A DNA stretch of 9,517 nt, taken from contig CAZFWV010000262.1 of assembly GCA_964522605.1 (NCBI GenBank), positions 1-9,517 on the forward strand, given 5' to 3'. Positions 6,857 to 9,517 of the stretch are shown here, one piece after another. The stretch comes from CAVZLD01 sp964522605 (GTDB lineage: Bacteria > Planctomycetota > Planctomycetia > Pirellulales > Pirellulaceae). A model generated the notes under the pieces. It was not told the origin of the DNA. It worked only from the letters and a program-made list of their open reading frames with translations, and searched no databases. The position numbers and the translations under genes are program-made. The stretch's first letter is position 1, and every line of letters begins with the position of its first letter.

Positions 6857-8473
6857 ATGGCGAACGTTCGATCGATTTCACCGCGCTGTGTGGCCCGATT
6901 CCTCGTCAGGCTCGGGCTGTGGACGCTGCTGCTAGCTGGCGAGCTCGGCTGCCGGCCGTCGCAACCACCCCCCCGGCAGACCAGTTCGAGGACTACTGCT
7001 GCGGATCTGTTGACGGATGGCGGTGGGCAGTTAGTAGACGAGATTTGGGAAGCACACTTCCTGCGGGGAGCCAAGGTGGGGCACCGGCAGACGAGGATCT
7101 ACGAGCTCGCGGACGCCGATCCGGCACTGCTGCGAATCGTAGCGACCGACCAGCTCGAAATGAGGCGGTTCGGGGACGTGACGCACCAGACACTGACGCT
7201 TGCCAGTCTGGAAACGGTCCCGGGCCAGGTTCGCCAGATGGCGTACCGGCTCGCAGGGGCGAGTAACTGGCAGGCCGCAACGGTCGGGCAACAAGTCGAC
7301 GGTGTCGTCCGCGATGGTCGGCTGGTGATCACTCGGCGCGGCACCGCCAAATCCACAACCGAGGAATTCGCCTGGCCGTCGAATAACGAAGGCTTCTTCG
7401 CAGTGCAACGATCCCTGGCTCGACAGCCGATGGAGGCGGGCGAGGAACGAATGGTGCACTCGTTTTTGCCGCTGCTGGATCAGACGGCACAGATCAAGTT
7501 GCAGGCGATTCATCTGGAAGAAACGCCCTGCCTCGATCAAGATCGGAGGCTGTTGCGCATTGAAGCCTGGGATCCTGGTGCATCCGCCTGGGGCTGGAAG
7601 GTACCCCAGATCTACTGGACCGACGAAACCGGACAGATTTGGAAGACCCAAGAACCATTCCTCGATCGACAGACAATTCGCACGAGTCAGGCGGAGGCGA
7701 GTCGCCCCAATGATTTGGTCGCCTGGGACATCGGACTCGATTCGGGAGTTTCCCTCGACGAAGAGATCGTCGATCCGTACGCGACGACGCACGCGGTCTA
7801 TCGCGTGCAATTGGAGGGCCTGCAGGCCGACAAGGTATTTCCCTCCTGCGTTTCCCAGCGGCTGATCCCCTCGGATTCTGCCGACGGCTCATTTGCCTTG
7901 CTGACCGTGCAACGGATTCAACCGGACGAACCAAAGACACCGGATGCTGCGGATCCCGGTCCGCAAGAGGCCGACCTGTTGCCGAATCCGCTGATCCAGA
8001 GCGATGACGCGCGAGTGGTTGCGATTGCGAACGCCGCGGCCGGTTCGTTGGAAGATCCTTGGCGTGCGGCGACTGCGTTGGAACAGTATCTGTTCCGCAT
8101 GCTTGGCAAGGCCGATGTCAGTCAGGTATTCAGCGGTGCGGCAGAGGTCGCAGCGCGGCGCCAGGGTGATTGCAGCGAGCATGCCGTTTTGTTGGCCGCT
8201 ACCTGTCGCGCACGTCAGATTCCCGCGCGCGTCGTCATCGGCCTGGTCTACTCACCCGCGTCGAAAGGCTTCCTCTACCACATGTGGACCGAAGTCTGGA
8301 TCTCTGATCGCTGGATTCCACTCGATGCAACGCTGGGGCGAGGGGGAGTCAGTGCCACGCACCTGAAATTGCGATCCAGCAATCTGGCGCGCGAGTCACC
8401 CTACAACCTGGTCAGTCCGGTACTTTACCTGATGGGAAAGCTGAAGATCGAGGTCGAAGCGATTCGCCGGTGA
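6857..8473 (+). CDS. Exported transglutaminase-like domain protein, possible lipoprotein
   Basis: A 538-residue protein. The first 32 residues have an Arg-containing start, a hydrophobic core (LGLWTLLLAG) and a Cys at 32 in GELGC. This resembles a lipoprotein signal, but Glu at -3 is not a standard lipobox residue, so it may be a plain Sec signal. A Pro/Ser/Thr-rich spacer (33-46) follows. Residues about 60-350 form an uncharacterised, beta-rich-looking region. The transglutaminase core is at about 385-500, with the full triad: C439 in GDCSEH, H475 in YHMWTEVW and D490 in PLDAT. This papain-like fold in bacteria is found in peptidases and amide-bond enzymes acting outside the cytoplasm; the substrate is unknown. 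ATG 6857 is the first start after an in-frame stop at 6815-6817; the Shine-Dalgarno is weak (GAG at 6846-6848). It is divergent from the ligase gene, and its last 78 bp overlap the convergent PEP-CTERM gene. Confidence 0.88.
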   Translation: MANVRSISPRCVARFLVRLGLWTLLLAGELGCRPSQPPPRQTSSRTTAADLLTDGGGQLVDEIWEAHFLRGAKVGHRQTRIYELADADPALLRIVATDQLEMRRFGDVTHQTLTLASLETVPGQVRQMAYRLAGASNWQAATVGQQVDGVVRDGRLVITRRGTAKSTTEEFAWPSNNEGFFAVQRSLARQPMEAGEERMVHSFLPLLDQTAQIKLQAIHLEETPCLDQDRRLLRIEAWDPGASAWGWKVPQIYWTDETGQIWKTQEPFLDRQTIRTSQAEASRPNDLVAWDIGLDSGVSLDEEIVDPYATTHAVYRVQLEGLQADKVFPSCVSQRLIPSDSADGSFALLTVQRIQPDEPKTPDAADPGPQEADLLPNPLIQSDDARVVAIANAAAGSLEDPWRAATALEQYLFRMLGKADVSQVFSGAAEVAARRQGDCSEHAVLLAATCRARQIPARVVIGLVYSPASKGFLYHMWTEVWISDRWIPLDATLGRGGVSATHLKLRSSNLARESPYNLVSPVLYLMGKLKIEVEAIRR

Positions 8474-9517
8474 GAGGTTTCGACGACGGATCGCGACGAG
8501 AACACTGATGGCGGTCAACCACAGCAAGATCGCAGACGGTTCGGGAACCGCTCGTGCGACAGCAGTTGCGTTCCCCTGCTCATAGGTTCCTGTCTGGAGG
8601 GCAACGACAAGATCATTGGTATCAAACAGCCCGTCATCATCCCAATCCCCTTCCGTCCAGCCCGCGAGCTGACCGGTTTCGTATTTTCCGACCGTCAACA
8701 CCTGAACAATGTCTCTGGTATCGAAGAGGCGATCGAGATTTGCGTCACCGGGTGAAGCTTCTTCCCAGCCGATGTCCCGCAGCGCGGCGCGATCCAGCAG
8801 TGTGGGAAAGGCGCGGCGACCGGCGTAGATGCCCGGCGCCAATAAGGCTTCTTGCGTCTGACCATTCCACAGACTCTTGGTCCCACTCCTCCAGTGTGCA
8901 TCCGCCTCGTCCAGCCGCAACGTGAGATTCGTCGTGCTGCCCTCGGCAACGGCTTCTGGTCCAATGAATTGGCCTTGCGCATTCACGTAAGTATCGAACG
9001 AGCGTGCGAGGCCGAACCCGAGCAGGTGAATCAGTTCGTGCGCGGCGACCGTGATGAAATCGAATTCTCCCGGCTCCAACCCGGCCACGGAGAGTCCGAA
9101 ATGCCAGGGCACCTCGGTCAAGTTGTTATTGAAGCTGATCGTGCCCCCTGCAGGACCGACATCAGTAGGTGGACGATCGGCCGCTCCCGTCTGGCCGCGA
9201 TAGTTGACCGTTGTTTTCCATGCGGCGTCGCCGGACCCGACCGGAGCCAGATCGGTGGATTGAGCCAGGATGCCCGGCATCGCATTGCCGCCGACGAAAA
9301 TCAGCATGGTGTCCTGTGGAATGGGCAGGTCGGAGACCAGGAGCGAACCTCCGCCATCGGGACGTGTGACAAACGCATCCCAGCCGTTGTTACCCTCCGG
9401 GATCAGGGCTGACAGGTCATCCACATAACGAGTGACCACAAGGCCGGCCGCTTCCAGCGCCTCGCGTCGGGCGGGAGGATCGAAGAAACCGAAGCGGTCA
9501 TACCGGTAGTCGAATTG
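8396..9517 (-). CDS. Metzincin-like metallopeptidase with dockerin-like repeats and PEP-CTERM signal, 5' truncated
   Basis: The frame is open to the right edge, so the N-terminus and its presumed signal peptide are missing; the GTG at 9439-9437 is internal, because sensible coding sequence (FDYRYDRFGFFDPPARR) continues upstream of it. The zinc motif HELIHLLGFG is at 9040-9011. A His at 8896-8894 (DAHW) fits the third ligand, and LLDRAALRDIGWE precedes the repeats, as I recall in related PEP-CTERM proteases. Two calcium-loop, dockerin-like repeats follow: GDANLDRLFDTRDIV (from 8749) and GDWDDDGLFDTNDLV (from 8650). The sorting signal VPEPS, a hydrophobic helix and RRR occupy 8548-8480. Such proteins are exported and normally processed by an exosortase at the membrane. 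Unusually, the ORF runs 27 residues past RRR and ends inside the antisense of the transglutaminase gene. The protease substrate is unknown, and activity depends on residues not proven here. Confidence 0.86.
   Translation of the reverse strand, partial: QFDYRYDRFGFFDPPARREALEAAGLVVTRYVDDLSALIPEGNNGWDAFVTRPDGGGSLLVSDLPIPQDTMLIFVGGNAMPGILAQSTDLAPVGSGDAAWKTTVNYRGQTGAADRPPTDVGPAGGTISFNNNLTEVPWHFGLSVAGLEPGEFDFITVAAHELIHLLGFGLARSFDTYVNAQGQFIGPEAVAEGSTTNLTLRLDEADAHWRSGTKSLWNGQTQEALLAPGIYAGRRAFPTLLDRAALRDIGWEEASPGDANLDRLFDTRDIVQVLTVGKYETGQLAGWTEGDWDDDGLFDTNDLVVALQTGTYEQGNATAVARAVPEPSAILLWLTAISVLVAIRRRNLSPANRFDLDLQLSHQVKYRTDQVVG

Noticed and set aside
7031..7810. 259-codon minus-strand ORF inside the transglutaminase gene
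   Set aside because: Long, but wholly antisense to a well-supported gene. The composition (Arg, Leu and Cys scattered, no domain) fits a shadow of codon bias.

Overview
The window looks like a chromosomal stretch of a planctomycete or a close relative in the PVC group, with moderately high GC content. The evidence is indirect. There is a secreted fusion of a DUF1080 (3-keto-disaccharide hydrolase) domain to a ThuA domain, a metallopeptidase with dockerin-like repeats and a PEP-CTERM sorting signal, a very large O-antigen-ligase/TPR protein, and hairpin-rich intergenic repeats. No 16S rRNA or other marker gene is present, so the phylum assignment is an inference.

Layout from left to right. 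1-103: intergenic, with two small hairpins and a clear Shine-Dalgarno. 104-1519 (+): beta-CASP metallo-beta-lactamase-fold ribonuclease. 1521-3056 (-): secreted DUF1080-ThuA protein, convergent with the nuclease and separated from it by a single base. 3057-3441: about 385 bp with no credible gene, holding four inverted repeats and a short tandem repeat. 3442-6656 (-): polytopic Wzy/WaaL-type ligase with a long Arg/His/Ser-rich loop and a TPR tail; its N-terminus runs into an assembly gap. 6657-6756: exactly 100 N, a scaffold gap. 6857-8473 (+): exported transglutaminase-like protein, divergent from the ligase. 8396-9517 (-): metzincin-like metallopeptidase with two dockerin-like EF-hand repeats and a PEP-CTERM tail; its 5' part lies beyond the right edge, and its 3' end overlaps the transglutaminase gene by 78 bp.

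The genes do not form an operon: strands alternate, with two convergent pairs and one divergent pair. A loose theme is the cell surface. The ligase acts on undecaprenyl-linked glycans, PEP-CTERM proteins are normally processed by an exosortase in exopolysaccharide-producing bacteria, and both the DUF1080-ThuA protein and the transglutaminase-like protein carry export signals. The nuclease is a housekeeping-type RNA enzyme. I see no defence system, CRISPR array, transposase, tRNA or rRNA. Most of the window is ordinary. The most unusual points are the PEP-CTERM protein that continues 27 residues past its sorting signal into the antisense of its neighbour, the large basic loop in the ligase, and the dense repeat cluster at 3057-3441.
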